DNA from: Drosophila pseudoobscura
Lineage: Eukaryota; Arthropoda; Insecta; Diptera; Drosophilidae
Assembly (NCBI RefSeq): GCF_009870125.1
Contig: NC_046683.1
Coordinates: forward strand, 32,454,129-32,518,128
Direction of reading: 5' to 3'
Length of the DNA stretch: 64,000 bases
Position numbers and translations under genes: made by a program. Below the pieces are notes generated by a model. That model saw nothing but the letters and a program-made list of their open reading frames with translations. It ran no database searches and was not told the DNA's origin. Shown here piece by piece: positions 22,705 through 34,108 of this stretch; positions within the stretch are counted from its first letter, which is position 1, and the number at the start of each line of letters is the position of its first letter.

Positions 22705-24993
22705 TGTAGCGTGCAGGTGTGGGATAGCTGTCGTTTACCCATACTAGTATGAAGAGATTTCGTGTGAACCTCTAGCTATGCTCTGACTAAGCTCGCCGGA
22801 TTGTCGGGGTTCGTTCTACTCTCTCCTATCACATACTGACACACACTCGCATAATGTTTTAGGTGCACATTTAAAAATAAAAAAAAATAATAAAAAAAAA
22901 GAAGAAACAAACATAAAACTAACAACAGAATCCAGGTTTAACCGGAGCCAGGAATTGGTTATGGGACTAACAAGTTGGTTGTGGAAAGTGGGGACATACT
23001 TATCAATTACTCTACTCAAATGATGAGAAACTCCGGTGTTAGTGAGTATCTCTATCTTCTCTACCCTCCCGACCTATGCTATACAGGTAACCTGACCGTA
23101 TAGACCCTTGAATAACGTTAAACAGTTATCATCCCACCACTTCGATCATGCCTTTCTGAGGGCGGAGTCCTGAATTTAGAACATATTAGGGTTGTACTTC
23201 AAAATCAATATCATTATATATATATTTCAATAAATCCCTAATCATATAATTAAATTCTTGGGCGGGGTTTTCTTGGGGGTGTCTCGATAGCTTAATATAT
23301 TAGTAAGGAATTGCGAAGAAATATTAAGAAAAATAAAGATTTAAAAATGACCATCATATATGGGTAACAGATTCTAAAGGGGTGAGAGGTACCAATACAT
23401 TATGGTTACGGATTTATAAAGGTGATATCAATAGAAAATTACATGTAACACGCAGGTTACTTCCCAGCTCAGGGCATATATGTACTTGTTCTTATTTACA
23501 AACTCACAGCGCTTTTGGTAGGCTAGTACCGCTTATTCCATCCGTGATCGTTGAGCTCAATGATGACATTGGTGCATAATTCTAAGGAAAAGAAAAGATA
23601 TTTAACACGAGTATATATGCACATGAGCGTACTAGAGTGTACTGCTTTGTAATCTCAAGGAAAATTAATGTTGCTCTCATACCCATTAGTTTCCAAAAAC
23701 CATTATGTTGGCTGTGTTACATAACTAACTATAAAACTGTATACATCGTGTGACGAAAGAGAATGGTTTTAGCCTGGCACATGAAATCTAGAGGAAAAAG
23801 GGGTTTGTGTTACATCCACGAGTAACTATGGTCCTCTATTGCCGTGATCGAGAGACATGTCAGCCAGGCTGAGTAGGACTGCGCCTCCGGAAGAATCCAA
23901 CAATAATGTAATCAATTCGAGTTCATTATTGGGTGTCGCTGGCGCAGCTAAATCAGTTGACGATGGGGTAAATTAACTCCTTAGCTGGGCTTCAGGTTTC
24001 CGATCCGATTCGACGTCGGTCTGCGGACTACACTTTCATTGGAGGCTCGATAAACGGGTGGCGTCAATGACGCCAAAAATAAGGGTCCGGAGGCGCCTAT
24101 TGGTTTTCGCCGTGCATCCACACGGTTGTTGAGGCTTTCGACGGACAACGTCAAGCTGCAGGTTTCGCTGCTCGGTGCCTCCCGCGGGTTTACTACTTGT
24201 CTTATCAATCCACCGGCAACACACCTCTCATAGACCACACCGTATATGCACTCCTATGCGACTGATGATCGCACGAGCGGTACCGTGGCTACGGGCCGCC
24301 GTCCTATAACACAAATTCTTATATATATATTTTACCACGAACACTTTCCAAATTAATCACGGACATACCAGCTATGTTTTCTTTTCTTTACACTGCTTTC
24401 CTGGTTAATTACTCCTGATTCTGGGTCTTAATTGAAACTCGGTTCACGAGGTATGGCGTAGGTGCCAGAACTGTTCGTTGGCTAAATATATATATATATA
24501 TATATTTATTTATTCCCGAGTATAGCACAAACACGTCCGCTTTAATCAATCGATTCTTTGTCAATACTCCAGCCCAACTTCTGCAAGTTCAGCCAAGCGG
24601 TACCGAACCAAAAGCTCGAAGATCGGATGATATTTGGGGAATTTTAACTGCATAATCGGATGATCTTAGGAATTTTAACTGCATAATCGGATGATCTTGG
24701 GAACTTTAACTGCATAATCGGATGATCTTTCGCCCATTTGAGCGAAATTTTGGTCAAGCTTTTAATCTATGCTCTCCCTACGCTACGCTACTCTCTTGGG
24801 TCAAGGTAAACGTGACGTCTTTCGCTTAAATGCGTGCGCTGCGCGCCGACTCTCTTTAGAAAGCTTTTCGGAAAGCTTGCAGCTTACGATCCACTTTCGG
24901 AGTTACTATGGCTCTGCACTTTTAAGCATTACCAAAAGAAAACTATGCTTATCCGTGATGTTCTATACTCGTTCCCTAAATTCGGCCACTACA
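22705..24993 (-). repeat. Family R 3' LTR of internal A
   Basis: 2289 bp, TGTAGCGTGC to GGCCACTACA on the + strand. It is shorter than the 2320-bp LTR at 54826 mainly through loss of about 31 bp near 23270. It holds a poly(A)-rich stretch (22870-22905), TA tracts and the U3 repeats noted separately. Confidence 0.95.
24622..24735 (-). promoter_or_regulatory. 31-33 bp direct repeats in R-LTR U3
   Basis: ATCGGATGAT recurs at 24622, 24655, 24686 and 24717, with TTTAACTGCATA between copies. The same array is in the LTRs near 32425-32535 and 56775-56885. Its place near the element-5' end of the LTR suggests an enhancer-type U3 array; this is inference. Confidence 0.6.
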
Positions 24994-25048
24994 CCACAGT
25001 TGAAGACGTAATTGTTCTTACAATGAGACTTAAACTGAAGAAGGCCAT

Positions 25049-28000
25049 TTAAGAAGAAGGTTTAAGCTGAATATCTTTCAAGTGATAGACTCCAAAGTTT
25101 TTCTTATCTTCGCTAGCTAATTGGTAATACATTGTCCCCACTCGGCGAATAACCTTGGCTGATATAAACACAGGCGCCAGCTTAGCGCTGAACTTTTTTA
25201 AAGCGTTGCTCTGACAAAAATTCCGGGCATACACGACGTCTCCGACTTTAAGTTGACGGACCCGGCTACGTAAGTTGTATGTCCTCGCATTCTGCTCGTG
25301 TGATTCAGCTACCTTTTGTTGGGCGGCTTGTCGACATACTTGTACTACATCTGGATATTCGACTCTGGTGTCATCCGATAGGAGATTTAGTCGTCTAAGT
25401 AGTTCACAATCCTTTCCGTAAGGAATCATATTCTGCCCAAAAGCAAGAAAATATGGCGAATACCCTGTGCTTCTATGGATATTGGCTCGTAACGCTGCAC
25501 TAATTTCAGGTAACTTTTTGTCCCAATTAGTATGATCTTTGCCGACGTACGCTCTTATAGCCGCTAACACGGATCGGTTTAACCGTTCACTGGCATTGGC
25601 TTGCGGTGAGTATATTGCAGTGCAGCGGTGGGTTACCCCGAATCTGGTAAGAAATGACTTGAAATTCCCAGAGACAAACTGCGAACCATTATCGGTAAGT
25701 ATAGTCTCAGGGACCCCGAAAGTACTAAATAACATATTTTCTAGGAAGTCACACACCTTACTTGAGGTAAACTTCTTGAGCGGACATAAGAAGTGAAATT
25801 TGGTGTTGTGATCTACAATTATTAAGATACCAATATTCCCTTGCTTGGAACGCGGATACGGGCCCAACAAATCTAGATAAAGCTTTTGAAAAGGTCTTTC
25901 TGAAATCATTGGCTTACCCATTGGTGGTCTTAGCACGACATTAGCACTTTTGGTCTGGCGACAAACGTCGCATTGTGATACATAGGCTCGTATTTGTGTA
26001 ACCATTTTTGGCCAAAACAAGTACCTTTTCACTTTTTCAACGGTTTTCCCAATACCACTGTGGGAAGCGTCTGGGGGGTCATGAGCCCTGGAAATTATAT
26101 CGCTGGTAAGGCCTGATGGGATCCAAAGCTTCCAAGTTTGTTTATCTGCTATCGCGTCCCCTGAAGATGGTTCGGTTCTTTTATACACCAAATTATCGTC
26201 AATTTTCAAATCGGGTAACTTAAGTTGATTAAGCCTTATGTGTTCTATTAGATCCATGTATTCGTTCGATTTAAACTCTGTAGAAGTAAGGTCGACTATG
26301 GGTCCGTTGCCGTTCAGCTCTCTTACCTCGGGTTCATCTTGGCGTGACAACGCGTCAGCCACTACGTTTTCGGACCCTTTACGATGTGATATTTGAAAAT
26401 TAAATCCCTGTAATTTTATAGCCCAGCGGGCCAAGCGACCTGACAAATCTTTTTGCCTCATAAGCCATTGTAGGGACGCATGGTCCGTTATAACTTGGAA
26501 ATCCTGTCCTTCTACGTAAGCTCTAAACTTCTTTATTCCTTTAATCACTGCCAAGCACTCGAGTTCAGTGACCGAATAGTTTCGTTGCGCCTTGGAAAGT
26601 TTCTCGGACATAAACGCTATAGGTAACTCTATCTCTTCCTCGTTTAATTGAGCTAGTACGCAGCCCAAACCAAAGGTGCTTGCGTCACATACGAACAAAA
26701 AGGGTTTCTTAAAATCAGGGGTGGCTAGGGTTGGAGCAGATGTTAAGCAGGATTTGAGTTTATTGAAAGCTTCTTCAGCTGATGCGTTCCACTTAAGTGG
26801 TTGATGCTTTTTTAGTAGTTCCGTTAAGGGGTAGCTGACGGTGGCATAGTTATCGACAAAGCGTCTGTACCATCCAGCAAGTCCTAGAAATCTCCTTATC
26901 TGTTTCACCGTTTTTGGGATCGGGAACTCCATTATGGATTTTATTTTCCCCGGATCTGTCTTTAACTGACCATAACCTATTATGAACCCCAGATATTTAA
27001 TCTCCCGTATACAAAAGTTTGACTTGGCTATATTAATCGTGAGATTTGCCTTACGCAAATGCATCGCTACCTCTTGTAACAGCACCAAGTGTGAATCAAA
27101 GTCATCTGAGAGCACCAGTAAATCGTCCAAATAGACAAAAACCCGATTCCTGAGGTGTGCAGGTATCACCTGATCCATAAGTCGGCACAACGTCTGAGCG
27201 GCATTAGTTAAGCCAAACGGCATTACCTTATACTAGTAAAGCGGCCTATTGGGAATGGTAAAAGCTGTATAGTGCCGAGACTTTTCTTCCAAAGGAATCT
27301 GCCAGTATGCGTGTTTCATGTCAAGTCCCGTTATGTATTTGGCTGGTGGTAATCTACTAAGAATGCCATCAATATGTGGTAAAGGGTAGGCATCTTTGCG
27401 AGTGTTCTTATTAATTTCTCGAGAATCTAAACATAATCGATTTTTCGTACCTTTCTTAACTAAAACGCAATTGCTACTCCAGAAGCTATTCGATTCCTCG
27501 ATCACGTCTAATGCCAGCATTTTCTCCACTTCGTCAAACATTAACTTTTCCTTCGCGGGTGAAATCGGCCAATGGCGTTGTTTGACTGGTCTATCGGGTA
27601 CCATTTCAATCGTGTGTTGGATAGCTTTCGTACGTTCTAATCCTTCCCTTTCAAACGAAGGAAACGAATGGATCACGGATTCTAGTCTAACCTTTTGGTC
27701 TTTGCTTAGATCGTGTACTGGCGGTGATTCCGAAGCCCTGGTTTCATTTCCTACGTCTAATTCTTGTACCACAGATCTATCCGTTAAAAGTCTTGCTACA
27801 AGACCGAATTCTATCCAGAAATCAATCCCTAAATACACATTTTGTTTCAAGGCGGGTATTATGAAAAATTCTTTCTCCTTAGTATGATCGCGAAAAGTTA
27901 TGGGAACTGTAATTTTCGCTACTACTTTACAAGATTCATTATTGGCCGTTCGAATATTTCCGGAGCATTTCTTTGCCTTGGCGTGTTGCGCGAACGACTT

Positions 28001-28342
28001 AGCGGCTTCACTTCCAAGACAGCTTATCGTCGCCCCCGAATCTAGCAAGGCCATGAAGTTTTGTTCTTCTAAGCTTAGTTCTATAAATAATCTGTTATCG
28101 GAGCTCAAAAGGACCGACGAGACAAGTCTTTTTCGCACCTTCTTTACCTTGGTCCAGAATTGCCTTAATCGTATGGTCGAACGTTTTGGTTTGTTGGTTA
28201 ATTCTAGCTTATCTGAGCGGGAACATTCACCATCTATATCTATCTCCTCCGTCTGGGTTTGTGCCTCTACAAGGGACCTATTAGATCGAATTTTTGGACA
28301 ATCCGGGTTGGAGGTGTTTTCTTGGAAAGTTTTCTCTTTCAT
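25049..28342 (-). pseudogene. pol: Family R Pol, copy A (one in-frame stop)
   Basis: A 1097-codon frame starting at ATG 28342, which overlaps the gag TGA as ATGA. Protease active site LLDSGATISCLG at about residue 101. RT begins near PVKQRHWPISPAKEK; an in-frame TAG at 27233-27235 replaces the Gln codon present in copy B, just before KVMPFGLTNA. Then come YLDDLLVLSD (about residue 404), RNase H (VCDASTFGLG), the integrase HHCC domain (HDPPDASHSG, then CDVCRQ) and the DDE residues (Asp in YLDLLGPYP, Asp in LTDNGSQF, Glu in ANASERLNR). Apart from the single stop the frame is complete, so inactivation is recent. Confidence 0.93.
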
Positions 28343-29904
28343 TCTGTCATCATTGCCGGATGCGTCAGAATGGTGTTGGTTTGCGCATCCCGCTTGCGGT
28401 TTTCCGATGGGTTACATTTTTCGCACTTTGGCTTAAAAGTATTTTTCGCCCCGCAGCCATAACAGAAGACTCGGCGTTCTGCTACGCAATCTTCAAACCG
28501 ATGACCTGTTTTATCGCAATTCCAGCAAACAAACCGCTTGCGGCGTATCTCGGAGATACTCTCTTCTTCGAGTTCTTCTTCCTTACTCTGAATTTCTGAT
28601 ACGTGGGGTCTAGTTACCCTGTTTCTCTGTAGAAAGTTGTAGAAGTATTCATGCTTTTTAACTTCCTCCCTTAACTCACTTCTATTCTGTATTTTTAAAT
28701 GCAAAAGCTCATACCGCAGAGCACTTTTCGCATTCCGCTTAAGAATATCGATCAGCTTGATTTCGCTTATCTCGTGTGAAAGTCGTGCCACTAACTTCTC
28801 AATGGCTGACTGAAAATCTTCGAAGGATTCGTTGTCCTTCTGTTGACGTTTCCGTATCATTTCCCAAAGGTCAAAATCATCTTTCTGATCGTCGAATCTT
28901 TGCCTAAACGCTGTACAGAACGATGGCCAGGAGTATTGGTGGTTTCTTCGATGAAAATCCCAGAACCAATCGCTGGCTTTACCTGTGAAAAGCAGATGCA
29001 GATTGTCGCAAAGTAACTGGTCATCATTCTCCAGAGTCTGTCCTGTAAGAGCACGAACGCGATATAGAAATTCTTCTACGTGCATTGCGTCTCGAGAACC
29101 ATCAAATTTAAGACGCCAGCTTAGTAGGATATTTGCCGCTTTTGCAGGTGCTACATTTCCGGCTGTTTGACTACTCCTAGGAGTTATTCCTTGGGAATCG
29201 CCTCTAACCATGTAACTATCATTGTCTACCTCTCGTCTAAAATTACTGTGTGACTCTGAGGGACCTCCGTTACCCGTAGCAGCCGCTGCGGCTAAATTCA
29301 TATTGGAAAACTGGGCCTGTATAGTTTGTTCGATGGAAGTTTTTATGAACGAACTAAGGTTTTCCATCATAGATTTCTCCTGGTTTTGCATGACCGAATG
29401 GATGTAATTCGTAAGGTTTTCAGGTTGAGCGTTACTAAGTGACCTATTTCCGTTGCTACTAACCGACTGCCGACTCTCGGATAAATATTGATCTAAACTA
29501 GCTTGATACCTTGTTTGCATTCCTCGTTTAGGGGTTGCTCCTTGCCCTCGACCTCTGCTGTTTGTTCTCCCTTTTCTACGTAATAAGGTTGGATCTAGTT
29601 GTACCGTCCCATTGTCTTCGTTTCCCCGAACATTAGGTGGTATGGAGCCAGAGCTTAGGTGTAATTCTGCTGCTAGAGTATTATTTTCGTAACGCAGTCT
29701 ACCAGGTTCGCATTCCGCCTTGCACACTGGACACGACTTTTCGCTTTTCAAATGTTCGCATACGCACGTATTATGAAATCGGTGGTGACAAGGCGTGGTA
29801 GCTATTAACTGATCTTGCCGCAAATTTCCCTGGCAAATAATGCAAAACGAGTCTGGATTGATCAATGCCGAAGCTAAATTTTCATTACTTCGGTGTACCG
29901 CCAT
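28339..29904 (-). CDS. gag: Family R Gag with N-terminal RING-H2 finger, copy A
   Basis: 521 codons from ATG 29904 (MAVHRSNEN). An upstream in-frame ATG at 29955 is less likely because copy B starts at the equivalent of 29904. Residues 21-61 form a RING-H2 finger: C21-x2-C24-x14-C39-x-H41-x2-H44-x2-C47-x10-C58-x2-C61. A low-complexity linker follows, then the retrotransposon capsid region (LSWRLKFDGSRDAMHVEEFL, SDWFWDFHRR). Near the C-terminus are a CCHC knuckle (CWNCDKTGHRFEDC) and a CCCC cluster (CYGCGAKNTFKPKCEKC). A short deletion relative to copy B changes HFCKDAGNF to YFYNF. The capsid and knuckles are standard Gag; the RING is not. Confidence 0.92.
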   Translation of the reverse strand: MAVHRSNENLASALINPDSFCIICQGNLRQDQLIATTPCHHRFHNTCVCEHLKSEKSCPVCKAECEPGRLRYENNTLAAELHLSSGSIPPNVRGNEDNGTVQLDPTLLRRKGRTNSRGRGQGATPKRGMQTRYQASLDQYLSESRQSVSSNGNRSLSNAQPENLTNYIHSVMQNQEKSMMENLSSFIKTSIEQTIQAQFSNMNLAAAAATGNGGPSESHSNFRREVDNDSYMVRGDSQGITPRSSQTAGNVAPAKAANILLSWRLKFDGSRDAMHVEEFLYRVRALTGQTLENDDQLLCDNLHLLFTGKASDWFWDFHRRNHQYSWPSFCTAFRQRFDDQKDDFDLWEMIRKRQQKDNESFEDFQSAIEKLVARLSHEISEIKLIDILKRNAKSALRYELLHLKIQNRSELREEVKKHEYFYNFLQRNRVTRPHVSEIQSKEEELEEESISEIRRKRFVCWNCDKTGHRFEDCVAERRVFCYGCGAKNTFKPKCEKCNPSENRKRDAQTNTILTHPAMMTE

Positions 29905-30641
29905 GATTTGTATGAATTTCTTAATAAAAAAAATAATAATGAAACTAATATTCAAATATGAGTTAACGAATATGCAACTTTTTTTTTTTTTTTTATTTCT
30001 GCCGGTAATTACTTAATATGTTCGCCCTCTCCAGGCATGATCTAGGTGGTCTACCACTAACTGTACGTTTCGATTTGAATAGTTGAGTAATTAAGTTGTG
30101 TATGTTGGCCAGTTCTATTACCAGTTTTGAAGGTATAAGTCCGGATAATGGACAGTCTCTACTTATCATAAGTAGAAGATCGTGATTCCTAAAATATGCG
30201 ACTTTTTCCTAACCCAACTAGAATTTGATAAAGGAATCTCTACAGCCAAGCTCAAGATAATTTAATGAATATAACTTTGAGTCGGGGTATCCGTCTTTTG
30301 AATAACTCCCGCAGTTCCCTAAATCAACATCTTTAGCTATCTCGTTAGTGGAGTCCTATATCGTGATATCAGTATATTGTAACTACCTATATAAGCTAGT
30401 CCATCCGGAGGAAGAGACAACAGATTATACACAGGTCGACTTTTCCAACCATGAAAAATAGTCGTAGGTTCCGTATGCAACAGCTGTCGTACTCCCACCC
30501 GAAGAGATCTTTCAGTATAGTATTACCAGAGAATTATTGTTTTGGATGGAATATAGAGCTATGGTGGAGCCTAGCCCCAGAATGACATGCCTCTGGTACT
30601 AAAGTTAAGTACCAACTTTACGAGAGATCATGTCCCTTCGG
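29905..30641 (-). other. Family R 5' leader, copy A
   Basis: About 740 bp between primer site and gag, AT-rich, with a T/A homopolymer near 29980-29995. No ORF of note. The same leader lies at 54083-54803 in copy B. Packaging signals are expected here but none can be recognised. Confidence 0.7.
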
Positions 30642-30659
30642 GCCCCACGTTGGGCGCCA
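30642..30659 (-). other. Family R primer-binding site (tRNA-Lys), copy A
   Basis: Reads TGGCGCCCAACGTGGGGC on the - strand, an 18-nt match to the 3' end of tRNA-Lys (Lys1,2 type). It lies four bases inside the 5' LTR. Confidence 0.93.
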
Positions 30660-30663
30660 ATTA

Positions 30664-32535
30664 TGTAGCGTGCAGGTGTGGGATAGCTGTCGTTTACCCA
30701 TACTAGTATGAAGAGATTTCGTGTGCACCTCTAGCTATGCTCTGACTAAGCTCGCCGGATTGTCGGGGTTCGTTCTACTCTCTCCTATCACATACTGACA
30801 CACACTCGCATAATGTTTTAGGTGCACATTTAAAAATAAAAAAAAATAATAAAAAAAAAAGAAGAAACAAACATAAAACTAACAACAGAATCCAGGTTTA
30901 ACCGGAGCCAGGAATTGGTTATGGGACTAACAAGTTGGTTGTGGAAAGTGGGGACATACTTATCAATTACTCTACTCAAATGATGAGAAACTCCGGTGTT
31001 AGTGAGTATCTCTATCTTCTCTACCCTCCCGACCTATGCTATACAGGTAACCTGACCGTATAGACCCTTGAATAACGTTAAACAGTTATCATCCCACCAC
31101 TTCGATCATGCCTTTCTGAGGGCGGAGTCCTGAATTTAGAACATATTAGGGTTGTACTTCAAAATCAATATCATTATATATATATTTCAATAAATCCCTA
31201 ATCATATAATTAAATTCTTGGGGGGGGGGGGTTTTCTTAACTTATAATTAAATCCATTTTTGTTGTGTCTCGATAGCTTAATATATTAGTAAGGAATTGC
31301 GAAGAAAAATTAAGAAAAATAAAGATTTAAAAATGACCATCATATATGGGTAACAGATTCTAAAGGGGTGAGAGGTACCAATACATTATGGTTACGGATT
31401 TATAAAGGTGATATCAATAGAAAATTACATGTAACACGCAGGTTACTTCCCAGCTCAGGGCATATATGTACTTGTTCTTATTTACAAACTCACAGCGCTT
31501 TTGGTAGGCTAGTACCGCTTTTTCCATCCGTGATCGTTGAGCTCAATGATGACGTTGGTGCATAATTCTAAGGAAAAGAAAAGATATTTAACACGAGTAT
31601 ATATGCACATGAGCGTACTAGAGTGTACTGCTTTGTAATCTCAAGGAAAATTAATGTTGCTCTCATACCCATTAGTTTCCAAAAACCATTATGTTGGCTC
31701 TGTTACATAACTAACTATAAAACTGTATACATCGAGTGACGAAAGAGAATGGTTTTAGCCTGGCACATGAAATCTAGAAGTCTGAAATCTGAAGCTGGGC
31801 TTCAGGTTGCCGATCCGATTCGACGTCGGTCTGCGGACTACACTCTCATTGGAGGCTCGATAAACGGGTGGCGTCAATGACGCCAAAAATAAGGGTCCGG
31901 AGGCGCCTCTTGGTTTTCGCCGTGCATCCACACGGTTGTTGAGGCTTTCGACGGACAACGTCAAGCTGCAGGTTTCGCTGCTCGGTGCTTCGCGCGGGTT
32001 TACTACTTGTCTTATCAATCCACCGGCAACACACCTCTCATAGACCACACCGTATATGCACTCCTATGCGACTGATGATCGCACGAGCGGTACCGTGGCT
32101 ACGGGCCGCCGTCCTATAACACAAATTCATATATATATATTTTACCACGAACACTATTTTAATCACGGACATACCAGCTATGTTTTCTTTTCTTTACACT
32201 GCTTTCCTGGTTAATTACTCCTGATTCTGGGTCTTAATTGAACTCGGTTCACGAGGTATGGCGTAGGTGCCAGAACTGTTCGTTGGCTAAATATATATAT
32301 ATATATATTTATTTATTTCCGAGTATAGCACAAACACGTCCGCTTTAATCAATCGATTCTTTGTCAATACTCCAGCCCAACTTCTGCAAGTTCAGCCAAG
32401 CGGTACCGAACCAAAAGCTCGAAGATCGGATGATATTTGGGGAATTTTAACTGCATAATCGGATGATCTTAGGAATTTTAACTGCATAATCGGATGATCT
32501 TGGGAACTTTAACTGCATAATCGGATGATCTTTCG
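30664..32535 (-). repeat. Family R LTR shared by internals A and B (damaged)
   Basis: Serves as the 5' LTR of internal A and the 3' LTR of internal B. Two losses: about 190 bp is missing near 31776-31792, replaced by a short filler, and the terminal part is missing at 32535, where sequence jumps from the U3 repeats to the internal region. The second deletion corresponds to 24733-25008 of copy A and has only CG as junction homology. Confidence 0.9.
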
Positions 32536-32575
32536 TAATTGTTCTTACAATGAGACTTAAACTGAAGAAGGCCAT

Positions 32576-34108
32576 TTAAGAAGAAGGTTTAAGCTGAATA
32601 TCTTTCAAGTGATAGACTCCTAAGTTTTTCTTATCTTCGCTAGCTAATTGGTAATACATTGTCCCCACTCGGCGAATAACCTTGGCTGATATAAACACAG
32701 GCGCCAGCTTAGCGCTGAACTTTTTTAAAGCGTTGCTCTGACAAAAATTCCGGACATACACGACGTCTCCGACTTTAAGTTGACGGACCCGGCTACGTAA
32801 GTTGTATGTCCTCGCATTCTGCTCGTGTGATTCAGCTACCTTTTGTTGGGCGGCTTGTCGACATACTTGTACTACATCTGGATATTCGACTCTGGTGTCA
32901 TCCGATAGGAGATTTAGTCGTCTAAGTAGTTCACAATCCTTTCCGTTAGGAATCATATTCTGCCCAAAAGCAAGAAAATATGGCGAATACCCTGTGCTTC
33001 TATGGATATTGGCTCGTAACGCTGCACTAATTTCAGGTAACTTTTTGTCCCAATTAGTATGATCTTTGCCGACGTACGCTCTTATAGCCGCTAACACGGA
33101 TCGGTTTAACCGTTCACTGGCATTGGCTTGCGGTGAGTATATTGCAGTGCAGCGGTGGGTTACCCCGAATCTGGTAAGAAATGACTTGAAATTCCCAGAG
33201 ACAAACTGCGAACCATTATCGGTAAGTATAGTCTCAGGGACCCCGAAAGTACTAAATAACATATTTTCTAGGAAGTCACACACCTTACTTGAGGTAAACT
33301 TCTTGAGCGGACATAAGAAGTGAAATTTGGTGTTGTGATCTACAATTATTAATTAATTTTGATACATATTACATATGATACGTATTTGTGTAACCATTTT
33401 TGGCCAAAACAAGTACCTTTTCACTTTTTCAACGGTTTTCCCAATACCACTGTGGGAAGCGTCTGGGGGGTCATGAGCCCTGGAAATTATATCGCTGGTA
33501 AGGCCTGATGGAATCCAAAGCTTCCAAGTTTGTTTATCTGCTATCGCGTCCCCTGAAGATGGTTCGGTTCTTTTATACACCAAATTATCGTCAATTTTCA
33601 AATCGGGTAACTTAAGTTGATTAAGCCTTATGTGTTCTATTAGATCCATGTATTCGTTCGATTTAAACTCTGTAGAAGTAAGGTCGACTATGGGTCCGTT
33701 GCCGTTCAGCTCTCTTACCTCGGGTTCATCTTGGCGTGACAACGCGTCAGCCACTACGTTTTCGGACCCTTTACGATGTGATATTTGAAAATTAAATCCC
33801 TGTAATTTTATAGCCCAGCGGGCCAAGCGACCTGACAAATCTTTTTGCCTCATAAGCCATTGTAGGGACGCATGGTCCGTTATAACTTGGAAATCCTGTC
33901 CTTCTACGTAAGCTCTAAACTTCTTTATTCCTTTAATCACTGCCAAGCACTCGAGTTCAGTGACCGAATAGTTTCGTTGCGCCTTGGAAAGTTTCTCGGA
34001 CATAAACGCTATAGGTAACTCTATCCCTTCCTCGTTTAATTGAGCTAGTACGCAGCCCAAACCAAAGGTGCTTGCGTCACATATTAACAAAAAGGGTTTC
34101 TTAAAATC
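32576..34108 (-). pseudogene. pol: Family R Pol, copy B, 3' half (RNase H and integrase, broken)
   Basis: Continues the copy-B pol interrupted by the S tandem; its 5' half lies at 50893-52508. 33386-34108 encodes RNase H (LICDASTFGLG) and the start of integrase (HDPPDASHSG). About 160 bp, covering the CxxC of the zinc domain and the first catalytic Asp, is replaced at 33349-33381 by unrelated AT-rich bases. 32576-33283 keeps the second Asp (LTDNGSQF), the Glu (ANASERLNR) and the C-terminus. It cannot give an active integrase. Confidence 0.92.

Noticed and set aside
23981..24238. 85-codon ORF in family R LTRs, present in several copies
   Set aside because: The LTR copies are too young for conservation to mean anything, another ORF overlaps it in a second frame, and no motif was recognised.
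30642..30659. tRNA-Lys gene fragment
   Set aside because: Only the 18-nt 3' complement is present beside an LTR, so it is a primer-binding site.
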